From NCBI RefSeq assembly GCF_030445035.2, contig NC_080677.1:111407263-111471262 (forward strand): a stretch of DNA of 64,000 bases, in the 5' to 3' direction. Each line of letters opens with the position of its first letter. Positions within the stretch are counted from its first letter, which is position 1. Below the pieces are notes generated by a model. That model saw nothing but the letters and a program-made list of their open reading frames with translations, had not been told where the DNA came from and did no database searches. Shown in pieces: positions 24,100 through 34,772 of this stretch. The stretch is from Dasypus novemcinctus (taxonomy: Eukaryota > Chordata > Mammalia > Cingulata > Dasypodidae). The translations under genes were made by a program, and so were the position numbers.

Positions 24100-25380
24100 A
24101 TGCCGAGACACCAACAAAAAATTAAAATTCATACCAAGAAACAGAAAGATATGGCCCAGGCAAAGGAACAGACTAAGCCTCCAAATGACATAATGGAATT
24201 GAGACAACTAATCATAGATGTTCAAATAAATCTCCTTAATAAATTCAATGAGATGGCTAAAGAGATTAAGGATATAAGAAGACCCTGGGTGAGCACAAAG
24301 AAGAATTTGAAGGTATACATATAAAAATAGCAGATCTTATGGGAACAAAAGCCACAATAAATGAAATTTAAAAGAAACTGGAGGCATATCACAGCAGATT
24401 TGAAGAGGCAGAAGAAAGGAACAGTGAGCTTGAAAACAGGCGCTCTGAAAGTGGCTATACAAAAGAATACATAAAGAAAAGAATGGGGGAAAAAATTGGA
24501 CCAGGTCTCAGAGAACTAAATGATGGCAAGAGATGTACAAACAGGCGGTGGACTTGGCCCCGTGGTTAGGGTGTCCGTCTACCACATGGGAGGTCTGCGG
24601 TTCAAACCCCAGGCCTCCTTGACCCATGTGGAGCTGGCCCGTGTGCAGTGCTCATGCACGCAAGGAGTACCGTGCCACACAGGGGTGTCCCCCACGTAGG
24701 GGAGCCCCATGCGCAAGGAGTGCGCCCCGTAAGGAGAGTGGCCCAGTGTGAAAGAAAATGCAGCCTACCCAGGAATGGTGCCGCACACACGGAAAGCTGA
24801 CACAAGAAGATGACACAACAAAAAGAAACACAGATTCTCATGCCGCTGACAACAACAGAAATGGACAAAGAAGACATAGCAAATAGACAACTGGGGTGGC
24901 GGGGGGGTAGGGGAGAGAAATAAATAAATATATAAATCTTAAAAAAAAAAGAGAGATGTACAAACATATGTGTCATGGGTATCCCAGAAGTACAAGAGAA
25001 GGGAAAGTGGTCAGAAGGAATATCTGAGGAAATAATGGTAGGAAATTTGCCAACCCTATTGAAGGACATAGATATCCATGTCAAGAAGCATAACATGCTC
25101 CCATTTGAATAAATCCAAATAGACCAACTCCGAGACACATACTAATCAGAATTTCAAATGCCAAAGAAAAAGTGAATGCTGACAGCAGAAAGAGAAAAGA
25201 GATTAATCACATACAAAGGATGTCCAATATGATAAAGTGCTGATTTCTCATCACAAATCTTGAAAGTAGGAAGGCAGTGATATGATATATTTAAAAACCT
25301 GCAAAAGAAAAACCGCCAACCACGATCTTATAACCAGGAAGACTGTCTTTCAAAAATGAGGATGAGTTTAGAGTATTTGC
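24100..25380 (+). pseudogene. L1 ORF1 remnant (RNA-binding protein)
   Basis: ORF1 encodes the nucleic-acid chaperone that packages L1 RNA. The frame starting at 24,100 (MPRHQQKIKIHTKKQKD) is rich in Lys, Gln and Glu with a heptad-like stretch (ELRQLIIDVQINLLNKFNEM) fitting the coiled-coil N-terminal part. After an in-frame stop near 24,370, homology continues through an RFEEAEERNSELENRRSES-like segment. After the SINE it resumes with GISEEIMVGNLPTLLKD, matching the RRM region. More stops follow from about 25,110. Intact mammalian ORF1p is roughly 330-370 residues; this one is broken by stops and the SINE. Confidence 0.75.
24544..24951 (+). mobile_element. DAS SINE inside L1 ORF1
   Basis: A full-length long-form DAS SINE. 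Its tRNA-like head has an A box (TGGCCCCGTGGTTAGGG) and a B box (GGTTCAAACCCC), and the body ends in AATAAATATATAAATCTTAAAA. A perfect 15-bp TSD, AGAGATGTACAAACA, lies at 24,529-24,543 and 24,952-24,966. It interrupts the ORF1 remnant, so it postdates the L1. The minus-strand 178-codon frame here is incidental. Confidence 0.95.
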
Positions 25381-25549
25381 AGATAAATAGAATCTAGAAT
25401 ATTTGTAACCGAGAGACGAGTTTTGCAGAAACAGCCTGAAAAGACAGGAGAGAGAGGTTTGGAAGAGAGTCTAGAAATGAAGATTATATAAGTAAAAGTA
25501 AGCAAAAGTATAAAAAGAGTGGTGAAAACAAGAGATGACAGATAAAACT

Positions 25550-26695
25550 CAAAGATCAAAATGAGTGAAGTAAGAATTGCCTCTATGGTAAGAACATTGA
25601 AAGCTAATGGTGTGGAATACCCAATCAAAAGACAAAGACTGGTACTATGGATAAGAAAATATAAGCCATCTATATACCATCTACAAGAAATTCACCTTAG
25701 ACCCAATGATACAAATAGATAGAAAGCGAAAGCCTGGAAAAAGATATTCCACACAGGTAGTAATGAAAAAAAAGAGGAAAAAAAAAAAAAAAACTGGAGT
25801 AGCTATACTTATATTGGATAAAATGTAATACCAGCAAAGCTGATATTACAGATAAGGAGGGTCCTTATATACTAATAAAAAGGGCAATTCACCAAGAGGA
25901 AATAACAATAATAACTGTATATGCACCTAACCAGGGTGCCCCAAATCACATGAGACAAACACTGGAAAAACTGAAGGGAGAAACAGATGTCTCTACAATA
26001 TACCACTCTCATCATTGGATAGATCATCTTGGTAGAGGATCAATAAACAGTGAGCTTGAATATATACAGGACCCTGCATGCCAAAACAACAGCAGTATAT
26101 ACATCCTTCTCAAGTGCTTATGGGTCTTTCTCCAGAATAGACCATATGTTGGTTCACAAAGCCAATCTCAATACATTTTAAAAGATCAAAATTATACAAA
26201 GCACTTTCTCTGATCATAATAGAATAAATCTGGAAATCAATAGCAGGCAGAAAATGGGAAAATTCACAAATATATGGAGATTAAACAACAAATTATTAAA
26301 TAATCAGTGGGCCAAAGAAGAAATTGCAAGAAAAATCAATAAATATCTTGAGATGAATAAAAATGAAAACACATATGAACATATGGGATGCTGCAAAAGC
26401 AGTGCTGAGAGGGAAATTTATAGCCCTCAATGTTTACATTAAAAAGAGAAAGAGTTAAAATTAACAACCTAACTACACAGCTGGAGAAACTAGAAAAAAA
26501 ATCTTTGTGCATAGCAAATTATGCACAAAGCAAGCAGAAGGAATGAAATAACAAAGATCAGAGCAGAAATAAATGAAATTGAGAACAAAAAAAAGAGAGA
26601 GAGAGAAAGAATTAACAAAGCCCAAAGTTGGTTCTTTGAGGTCAATAAAATTGACAAACACTTAGCTGACAAAGAAAAAAGATAAACTCTTACCC

Positions 26696-26772
<77 letters not shown>

Positions 26773-28950
26773 ACAAATAAATAAAATCAGAAATGAAAAT
26801 AGGGACATTGCTATTGACTGCACAGAAATAAAAGATAGCATAAGAGGATACTATCAACAATGTAGGCCAACAGACTAGACAATGCAGATGAAATTGAAAA
26901 ATTTCTAGGAAGATACAAACAACCTACACTGTCCCTAGAAGAAATGGAAGACCTCAAAAAACCAATCACAAGCAAAGAGATTGAAATAGTCATCAAACAG
27001 CTCCCCAAAATGAAAAGCCCAGGACATGATATCTTCACAGGTGAATTTTACCAAGCATTCAAAGAAGATTTAACACCAATATTATTCAAACTCTTCCAAA
27101 CAATTGAACAGGATGGAATACTACCAAATTAATTCAATGAAGCCAATATCACCCTAATACCAAAACCAGAGATATTTGTAAAGATATTACAAAAAAAGAA
27201 AATGACAGACCCATTTTCCTAATATATACAGATGCAAAAATCCTCAACAAAATACTCGCTAATTGAATCCAACAACACATTAAAAAGATCAGCTGGTTTT
27301 TACCCAGGCATGCAAGGGTGGTTTAACACAATAAAATCAATCAGAATAATACACCCCATTAATACGTTGAAGAAGAAAATCCACATGATCATTTCAATCG
27401 ATACAGAAAAGGCATTTGACAAAATCCAGCATCCTTTCTTGATAAACAACAACAACAACACTCCAAAAGATAGGAATTAAAGAAAATTTTCGCAGCATGA
27501 TAAAAGGGATATGTGAAAATCCACAGATAACACTGTACTCAATGATGAAAAATTGAAAACTTTCCTATTGAGATTGGGAACAAGACAAAGATGCCCACTA
27601 TCACCACTGTTGTTCAATATAGTATTAGAGGTTCTAGCTAGAGCAAGCAGGCAAGAAAAAGAAGTATAGGGCATTCAAATTGGTTATTTGCTGATAATAT
27701 GATCCTACACCTAGAAAATCCAAAAAAAATCTACAACAAACCTACCAGAGCTAATAAATGAATTCAGCAGAGTGGCAAGATACAAAATTTATATGCAAAA
27801 TCAGCAGTGTTTCTGTATACTAATAATGAACAATCTGAGGAGAAAGTCAGGAAAAAAATCCATTTACAATAGCAACAAGAAGAATCAAGTATTTATCAGT
27901 AAACTTAACCAAGGGCATAAAGCACTTGTATTCAGAAAGCGACAATGCATTGCTAAAAGAAATTATGAAGACCTAAATAAATGGAATAATATTCCATGTT
28001 CATGGATGGTAAGACTAAATATCATTAAGATGTCAATTCTACCCAAATTGATATACAAATTCAATGTATATTCAAATAAATTCTAGCAGCCTTTTTTAAG
28101 GAAATGAAAAACCCAATTATCAAATTTATTTGGAAGGGTAAGGGCTCCAAATTGCCAGAAACATCTTAAAAAGGAAGGACAAAGTTGGAGGACTCTCACT
28201 TCCAGACTTTAAATCTGGTGGAAAAAAAAAAAAAAACAGCATGGTACTGGCATTAAGATAGACATATATAACAATGGAAATTAATTGAGAGTTCAGATAT
28301 AGACCCTCACATCTATGGTCCAGTGATTTAAGGCTGTCAAGCCCACCCAGCTAGGCCAGAACAGTCTATTCAACAAATGTTGCTGGGAGAATTGGATATT
28401 GATATCCAAAAGAAAGAAAGAGGACCCCTACCTCACACCTAATACAAAAATTAACTCAAAATGGATCAAAGACCTAAATATAAAAGCAAGAACCATAAAA
28501 CTCCTAGAAGAAAATGTAGGGAAACATCTTCAACACCTGATGGTTTCTTAAACCTTAAACTGAACGCACAAACAATGAAAGAAAAAATAGATGAATGGGA
28601 AATGCAAAACAAAACTACAAAGCAAATCAAAACTAAAATGAGATATCATCTCATAGAATGGTCATTATTTTAAAGAAAACAAAGCAGCAAGTGCTGGAGA
28701 GGATGTGGAGAAATACGAATACTTCTTCACTGTTGGGAATGTAGAATGGTGCAGCTCTGGGGAAGACAGTTTGGAGGTTCCTCCAGAAGCTAGATATAAA
28801 ACTGCCGCATGATCCAGCAATCTCTGTTTTAGGACTATATTAAGAAGAACTGAAAACAATAACACGAACAAACATTTGCACATGTATGTTCATAGTGGCA
28901 TTATTCATAATTGTCAAAAGATGGAAACAACCCAAGTGCCTATCAAACAA
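25550..28950 (+). pseudogene. L1 ORF2 remnant (endonuclease/reverse transcriptase)
   Basis: ORF2 encodes the endonuclease, reverse transcriptase and Cys-rich domains that copy L1 RNA into DNA. Endonuclease-region homology runs from about 25,560. RT homology includes SPGHDIFTGEFYQAFKEDL at about 27,020-27,076 and [17 protein letters not shown] near 27,392. The catalytic F-A-D-D box reads F-A-D-N at 27,687-27,698 (TTT GCT GAT AAT), losing a metal-binding aspartate. Frames break repeatedly, and a (GA)n expansion interrupts at 26,701-26,768. The 3' part (about 28,670-28,800) has the familiar GCTGGAGAGGATGTGGAGAAA block. No functional product is possible. Confidence 0.85.
26701..26768. repeat. (GA)34 microsatellite
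   Basis: A 68-bp uninterrupted GA dinucleotide run inside L1 ORF2 sequence, bordered by CCGACCA on the left and AGATACAAATAA on the right. Confidence 0.98.
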
Positions 28951-28999
28951 TGAATGGATAAACAAAATGTAGTATATACACACATTGGAATAGTACGCT

Positions 29000-30072
29000 G
29001 CTGTAAGAAAAAATGAAATTGGGACACATATAATAACATAGATAAACTTTGAGGACATTGTGCTAAGTGAAATAAGCCAGACACAAAAGCACAAATATTG
29101 TATGGTCTCACTAATATGAACTAAATACAAAAAATAAACACATGGAGTTTAAACCTAGACAATAGGTTACTGAGGAGATAGGATGAAGACTGATGCTTAA
29201 TGTATATAAAATTTTCAATTAGCTTGACTGTAAAAGTGTGGAAATGGATACAGTTGATGGTAATTTGGTATAGTGAGTATAACTAGCGTGGCTGGTTTAT
29301 AAATGGGATTGTGACTGAAAGGAGTAGTCTAGAGATGTAAGGGTCTATTGAAAAAAAGCTATAGAATAATCTAGAGACTAAATAGCATAGTGAATCCAGG
29401 GGTGGATGAGGATTGTTGTTAATAATACAAATACGAGAATGTTCTTCTATTCTTCAAATGTACATCACTATTACAAGGTGGTAAGAATATGGTGATGCAT
29501 GGGAAAATGCAATTAATATAATTTATGGACTATAGTTAACAGCAATGTTGTAATATTCTTGCATCTATGTCAAAGAAGGTACTATATCAATTCTGAGGGT
29601 CAGTAATAGGAGGATATAGGATTTTTTCTTTTGGACTAAGGAAAACATTCAAAGGTTTACTAATCCAATGACAGCAGAACTCTGTGATGAAACTAAGAGT
29701 CACCAAATATACACTTTGAATGGAATGTACAAGGCATGGAACTATAAAACACAGTGAACGATGTTGTGGGAGATGGACTGTGGCTAACAATGCGAACATG
29801 AGAGTGTTCTCTCATGAACTATAACAAATGTACAATACTAATACAGAGGGTTAATAATAGGGGGTGAACCAAAGAAATATGCCAAGTGTAAGCTATGGAC
29901 AATAGTCAGAGGTAAGAGCCTGATCATGTTCTTTCATAATCTGTAACAAATATTGCACAACAATGTAAGGTTTTGGTGAAGGGGTCATTTACGGGAATTC
30001 TGCACATTATACATGATTGCTTGCAGACTCACCCCTTCACTAATTTTAAAAAGTTAAAGAAAAAAAAAAAAA
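29000..30072 (+). other. L1 3' UTR with decayed internal repeats
   Basis: It begins with the common L1M-type 3' block (GTGAAATAAGCCAGACACAAAAGC, TATTGTATGGTCTCACTAATATG). Three diverged copies of a GTTCT...CAAATGTACA-like block appear near 29,438, 29,797 and 29,920. It ends in an A-tract at 30,061-30,072 with no AATAAA just upstream, suggesting a weak native polyadenylation site. Confidence 0.65.
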
Positions 30073-30315
30073 GAATACAACCAGATAGCAGCCAACAAGA
30101 GCTTTGCTTTACACAAGGGTCAGCATATTATGTCCACAGGCCAAATCTGGCCTGCCACTTCTTTTTATACGGCTTTTAAACAAAGGCTGACTTTTTATTT
30201 AAAATGGCTGGAAAAAATCAAAAGAAGAATTATATTTTAAGACACCTGAAAATTAAATGATTCAAATTTCAGTATCCATAAATAAAGTCTTATTGGAACA
30301 TTAAAAAAAAAAAAA
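30073..30315 (+). mobile_element. L1 3'-transduced segment
   Basis: About 240 bp of nonL1 sequence follows the L1 A-tract. It matches part of an old dispersed DNA repeat (CACAGGCCAAATCTGGCCTGCC ... AATCAAAAGAAGAATTATATTTT ... CATAAATAAAGTCTTATTGGAACA). It stops at a second A-tract (30,303-30,315), 16 bp after the end of an AATAAA at 30,281-30,286, and right before the L1 TSD copy. This is the structure left when L1 transcription reads past its own terminus to a downstream poly(A) signal. Confidence 0.75.
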
Positions 30316-30325
30316 CTTGGTCTAC

Positions 30326-33320
30326 AAGAGGCAGCTGGAGGTACCTCAGCCCCAAGAGGTGAGGCACTGGGGGCCAAGGACCTGGACCCTCCAGAGACAG
30401 CCTGGGGGGGTGGGAATAGGGTGGGGTCTGCTCCTTCATCAGCTCTCAATTTCCTGTAGCACACCTCATAGCATGGAGGCTCAGGAGGTGAAAAGAAGAA
30501 ATTCTTTTGCAAGTTTATGTTGTTTCCAGCTGAAGCGGTGACGGATTACCTGCATCCTTGCTCAGTGGAGGACAGGTTAGCGCTGACACTCTGGTTTGCC
30601 TTTCCTCCCATATGCGGAGACACACTCCTTTGAGCCCCCAAACCCTGGACTGATGAAACCTGGGTTTTCATTCCCCTGGAGATTAATATCCAGAGAAACA
30701 CCCTTTTATACAAAATCAGATGCCTGAGCCCCTCCCCCAACACCAGCTCAGTGGTTCTAGCTGAAGTGGAAGTTAGGGAGACTCAATAGAGAAACCTGGC
30801 CTCGGGCTCACAAGCACGGGCAGTGCCAGGCTAGGATTCTGGGGTGCCCCACTTGGATTCTGGGTGGCTATAGGGATGAGAACAGGGTCTGCATGCCGTG
30901 AAAACGAGGTTCTTCCTAATTCTGGTTACTGGAGACAGACAAGAAATCCTGCTGGTCTGATGCCTCTCTGTGACACCCATATCCACACCCGGTGGATCTG
31001 GAAGACTCGAAGAGCCTGTGTCCTGAGGTCTGTTTCTGGCGGGCCCAGGTGTGACCTGTGACCCACTCGCCCAAAGGCCAGCATTTCCTGGAATGACAGC
31101 GAAGAGACACATTGAAGACAGCGTGAAGACTGTGGAGGGCAGGAGGGGCCAGCTGGAAGCCGCCCTCCAGCTCTTCTCCACTTTACTGCTAATGGTGTTT
31201 TGCCCCTGGGGGCTCGTAACATGGTGGAAAAATCTCTAGGTGCCAGACCTTCTCAGACCCATCAGAAAAGCCAAAGGGTGAGGGCCATCAGCTCTGGAGC
31301 AGACTTTCCTGGCAGGGTCCATGAAAATGAATGCAGAAGACCTGAAATAGACACATAAAGCCGATGGACAGGAGCCTCCCTGTCTGGCTGGAGAGGTTCT
31401 AGCAAAGCCCCCTGCATCAAACGCACATCCATCGAGGTGCCTGAAATGCCATCATGGGAACTGTGGCCCTTGGGCCAAGCATTCTGCTCTCTCCTCAGCA
31501 AACTACCTCCATCGCTTCCCTTCCCTGTCACCAAGGGGACTCTCAGGAAGGCACTAAGCAGAAGAGGAGAGTGGAGAGCACACAAACAGCAGGGCCCCCA
31601 CTGGTCTACGTGGCTACTTTGTGGGAATCAGAGAAAGGCGTCTCCTGTGGCCCCAGAGCTTGGTGGGCAGAAGGCAACTTGGTGGAAGAAAAAGGCAACT
31701 CTTCCTGGAGCAAGACGGCCAGCAGCCCTGCACCAGGGCGCGAGGTGTGGCCTGGGAACATGGGCAGAATGTCAGCACTATCTCAGTCCGGGGCCCTCAG
31801 CGTAAACCGTGCAGTAGACAGGAGGCCCTGTCTAAAGAAAGAAGACGGTCAATGGAGCGCTGCAGGCAAAAATCAACTACTTCCCAATTTTGCCCAAGAT
31901 ATGGTACCCTTTGGATATATATGTTTCCTATATCTTCAAACCAAGGAAATCAGAACACGTGCTCTGACAATAGCATAAAATATCCAAAATGGATGCTGGT
32001 CTAGTAATCCAGGGTGGGTGGTCACTCTAGATGGGCCAATGCATGGAGGGTGGCTGTGATGAGGACCCTGGAGAGAAAGTGCACCAGTGAGGTGCCTCCT
32101 CTCCTTCAGGGACAGAACAGTGGCCCACCTCTCCCTGGTGCACCCTCATTTAGAGCTGGCCTGAACTTTCTGTTCAGAGAGGCCCTGCCATCTACAAAGC
32201 ATGCCAACTCCCTCAAACTCCAGCCTCTCAGTGCCGTCTCTACAGGGGCTAATCACCTTTCTCCCAGCCAACCAGAGGTTCCTTCTTCTCCCAGTCTGAA
32301 TGTTGCTGAGAATAATGCAATGTTTCAAGTTTTGTCATCAGACAAGGATTTCACAGGTTTCAATGCCCAGGAGCCTGGAAGAACTGAGCAAACTCCAACA
32401 ACCAGGGTGTCTCGGGGCAAAGGATTCTGATTTGATAGCAGGCACCATGCAGTGAAAACCATAAAGGAAAATCCCAGAGGTCCTTGCTATTTAGTTGAAG
32501 GCTATCTTGCCAGGACTACTGGATGGGGACAGCTGAGATGGGCTGTTTCCAAGTAAATCTCCCCTGTTGGATGCAGGTGAGCATATATCCAGGTATGTAA
32601 ATGTCATGCGCACTGGACCTGGCCCTCTCATCTCCATTGGACCACTTCAGCTCTACGACTTTGTTACAGGCAAATAGTAACAGATGCCCCGTCCTTCAAT
32701 GCTTGGCACAATTAATCATTAATAGTTAGCCACTGCCTTGAGTTAGAGTGGCGTCTCCTCTTAGTTCTCTTCCAACCAAATCTAGGATCCTATGTGGTAA
32801 ACTGAAAACAAAAAACAAACCAAAACAAAACAAAAAACCCCCCAGCAACCATCATTACTGTCTAGCAAGAAAAACACATTATCTAAGATATCTCAATAAG
32901 ACCTATAAAAACAATATATGTTTACATTCGTGCAGTGGTAAAAAAAAAAAAAACAAAAAAAAAAAACACAAGCTAGTCTATCTCAGGATGGCCCAACAAG
33001 CACAGGTTGGATATGGAAACATGGCTATTAATTCTAAATGCCAGACAAATAATGGCAAATTTTTTTACATTCTTTAAGAAAAAGATCATACTTAGAAGAG
33101 GAGCCAAGATTGACCCAAATATGACCAGCCACCTCACTTCCCATTTGCTTATAGAACCTCAAGGCAGTGGTTTCACTGAATGAAGCCCAGTGTTAGAAAT
33201 AGATGTGACTACTTAAAAACCAAGAAAACTGAAGTATTTTAATCCAATACAGGGTGGCAAGAAGTATAATTAACAAGTTACTACTGAAGAGCAGGCAGTG
33301 ATTTTCAACAATATTTTGTC
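30326..33320. other. No gene seen; overlapping open frames, A-rich tracts
   Basis: Largely unique sequence. Overlapping plus frames at 31,437-31,805, 31,454-31,978 and 31,621-32,004 (122, 174 and 127 codons) plus several minus frames are open in all directions, which argues for low stop density rather than a gene. No domain is recognised. A-rich simple sequence lies at 32,805-32,845 and 32,940-32,966. Confidence 0.4.
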
Positions 33321-33322
33321 TC

Positions 33323-33420
33323 CATTCATTGAGCATTTACTATGTGCCACATATTGTACAAAATAGCTCCCACATCTCATATCACAGTACTCCTGCCATG
33401 TAAGTATCGTTTACTTTTTT
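33323..33420 (+). repeat. Old LINE 3' fragment
   Basis: CATTCATTGAGCATTTACTATGTG followed by CACATATTGTACAAAAT matches the common 'attgagcacctactatgtgcc' repeat of old mammalian LINE tails. Confidence 0.5.
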
Positions 33421-33456
33421 ACTGAGAGGGAAACCAACCAACCATCAGAGAGAGGT

Positions 33457-33895
33457 AGGTTGAATTGTGCCCTCCAAAGAGATGTTCAAGTCCCAGTCTT
33501 GCAAATGTGACCTTATTTGGAAATAAGGTCTTTGAAGGTGTGATTGGTTAAGATGGGGTCAAAGTGGATTAGAGAGGGCCCTAATCCAGTCTGACTGAGT
33601 TCCTTATGAGAAGGGGAGGTTTGGACACACAAAGACAGACACTGGGGAGAAGGCCGTGTGTCAGAGAAGGCAGAGATTGGACTGATGGGTTTACAAGCCA
33701 AGGATTGCCAGGGCTTACTGACAAACACTAGAAACTAGAAGAGGCAAGAAAGGATTCTCCCTGTAGCTTTCTAAAGGAGGGCCTTGCTTGATTTTGAGCT
33801 TCTAGCCTCCAGAACTAGAAGACAACAACACATTTCTGTTGTTTTAAACCATCCCATTTTTGGTACTTTGTCATGGCAGCACTAGCAAACTAAGA
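33457..33895 (+). mobile_element. MaLR-type LTR (ERVL-MaLR), probably solo
   Basis: It has the recurring MaLR order: TTGAATTGTGCCCTCCAAAG, AATGTGACCTTATTTGGAAATA, AGAGGGCCCTAATCCAGTCTGAC, CTTCTAGCCTCCAGAACT, TTTCTGTTGTTTTAAACCATCCC and GGTACTTTGTCATGGCAGC near the end. No internal ERV sequence or second LTR is seen. Subfamily (MLT1 or similar) is not resolved. It is an old noncoding LTR. Confidence 0.75.
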
Positions 33896-34223
33896 CCACC
33901 CAGCTAACCAGCAGGCTTTGATGATGTCATAATTTATTTTAAAATACTTTGGCGTAAACAGTGGGGCATTATGTATGAGTCACCTTTACTCCACACTCAG
34001 AGATGGTTAGTTAATATCCAAAGTAATGTAATTTCAAGTGTGTACTCCGGGGTTGGTTAGTTAGCTTTGAAAGACTCATACCAGGAGTCCACTCTCCATG
34101 GTCTACTCTGAGTGCTTCAAACACTATCTCCATTGGCATTCATGGTTTTGTTAGAACATAAGAGATGTCAGAAAAACATTTTCAATGGGAAATTAAGTGA
34201 CGGCAAAGATAAATGGATTGGTT
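33896..34223. other. No gene seen
   Basis: Unique sequence between an LTR and an L1 insertion; no supported feature. Confidence 0.5.
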
Positions 34224-34241
34224 AAAAATATTGTCTGGGCA

Positions 34242-34754
34242 ACCACCACACCATGGAGCCTAGAGTGATTACAACTGAAAATGGGAGGATTGCATCCAGC
34301 ATCCAGGTGGAATCTGAGCCTCCTCTTGACATAAAGGTGCAATGGACACAACCAATCCAGTGTCCACATAGAAGAGGTGGCATTGGATTGGGAAAAGGGG
34401 ACATAATGGACAAAGGGTATGGGGAAAGGCAGGAAGAGATGAGAGGTGGAGGCGTCTTCGGGACATGGAGCTGCCCTGGATGGTGCTTCAGAGGTAATCA
34501 CTGGACATTGTAAATCCTCACAGGGCCTACATGATGGAATAGAGGAGAGTATGGGCCATGATGTGAACCAATGTATATGAGGTGCAGAGGTGCCCAAAGA
34601 TGTACTTACCAAATCCAATGGATGTGTCATGATGATGGGAACGAGTGTTGTTGGGGGGGGGGGAGAGGGGGGGTGGGGGGGTGGGGTTGAATGGGACCTC
34701 ACATATATATTTTTAATGTAATATTATTACAAAGTCAATAAAAAATAAAAAATA
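34242..34754 (+). mobile_element. 5'-truncated L1 3' UTR with G-rich tract
   Basis: Shares sequence with the antisense copy at 13,533-14,575 (GAGCCTAGAGTGATTACAACTGAAA, GCATCCAGGTGGAATCTGAGCC). A perfect 18-bp TSD, AAAAATATTGTCTGGGCA, lies at 34,224-34,241 and 34,755-34,772. A block of roughly 70 bp present in the other copies (TATGGATTAGAGTGGAC onward) is missing after about 34,365, so there was an internal deletion. A G-rich stretch at 34,653-34,687 lies just before the terminus. Subfamily is unassigned. Confidence 0.85.
34653..34687 (+). other. G-rich, potential G-quadruplex tract
   Basis: Runs of G (about 11, 7, 7 and 4) separated by one to three bases meet the simple four-run pattern for a G-quadruplex. 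Equivalent G-rich positions occur in the sister copies, and a polypurine tract in the 3' UTR is a general L1 property. Confidence 0.8.
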
Positions 34755-34772
34755 AAAAATATTGTCTGGGCA

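Larger units (their letters stand above)
22331..30315 (+). mobile_element. Near full-length, inactive L1 (LINE-1) with 3' transduction
   Basis: The 5' end, GGGGGCAAGATGACAGCAGAG, resembles the usual L1 start. In order follow a monomer-bearing 5' UTR, ORF1 remnants, ORF2 remnants, a 3' UTR, an internal A-tract (30,061-30,072), extra nonL1 sequence and a second A-tract (30,303-30,315). A TSD core, CTTGGTCTA (9 bp exact, with matching A-rich flank), lies at 22,317-22,325 and 30,316-30,324, so all of this inserted as one unit. Removing the nested SINE (24,544-24,951) and its duplicated site leaves about 7.5 kb. Both ORFs carry many stops and frameshifts, so the element cannot be active. Confidence 0.85.

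Noticed and set aside
24544..24620. tRNA-like head of a SINE as a tRNA gene
   Set aside because: It is the 5' part of a SINE with a TSD and tail, not an independent gene.
24602..25138. 178-codon minus frame
   Set aside because: Antisense of a DAS SINE plus L1 ORF1 sequence, not a gene.
22331..30315. Active L1 locus
   Set aside because: Both ORFs are broken by stops, frameshifts, a SINE and a (GA)n tract, and the RT FADD box is mutated.
33457..33895. Provirus
   Set aside because: Only a single LTR-like unit is seen, with no internal retroviral genes.
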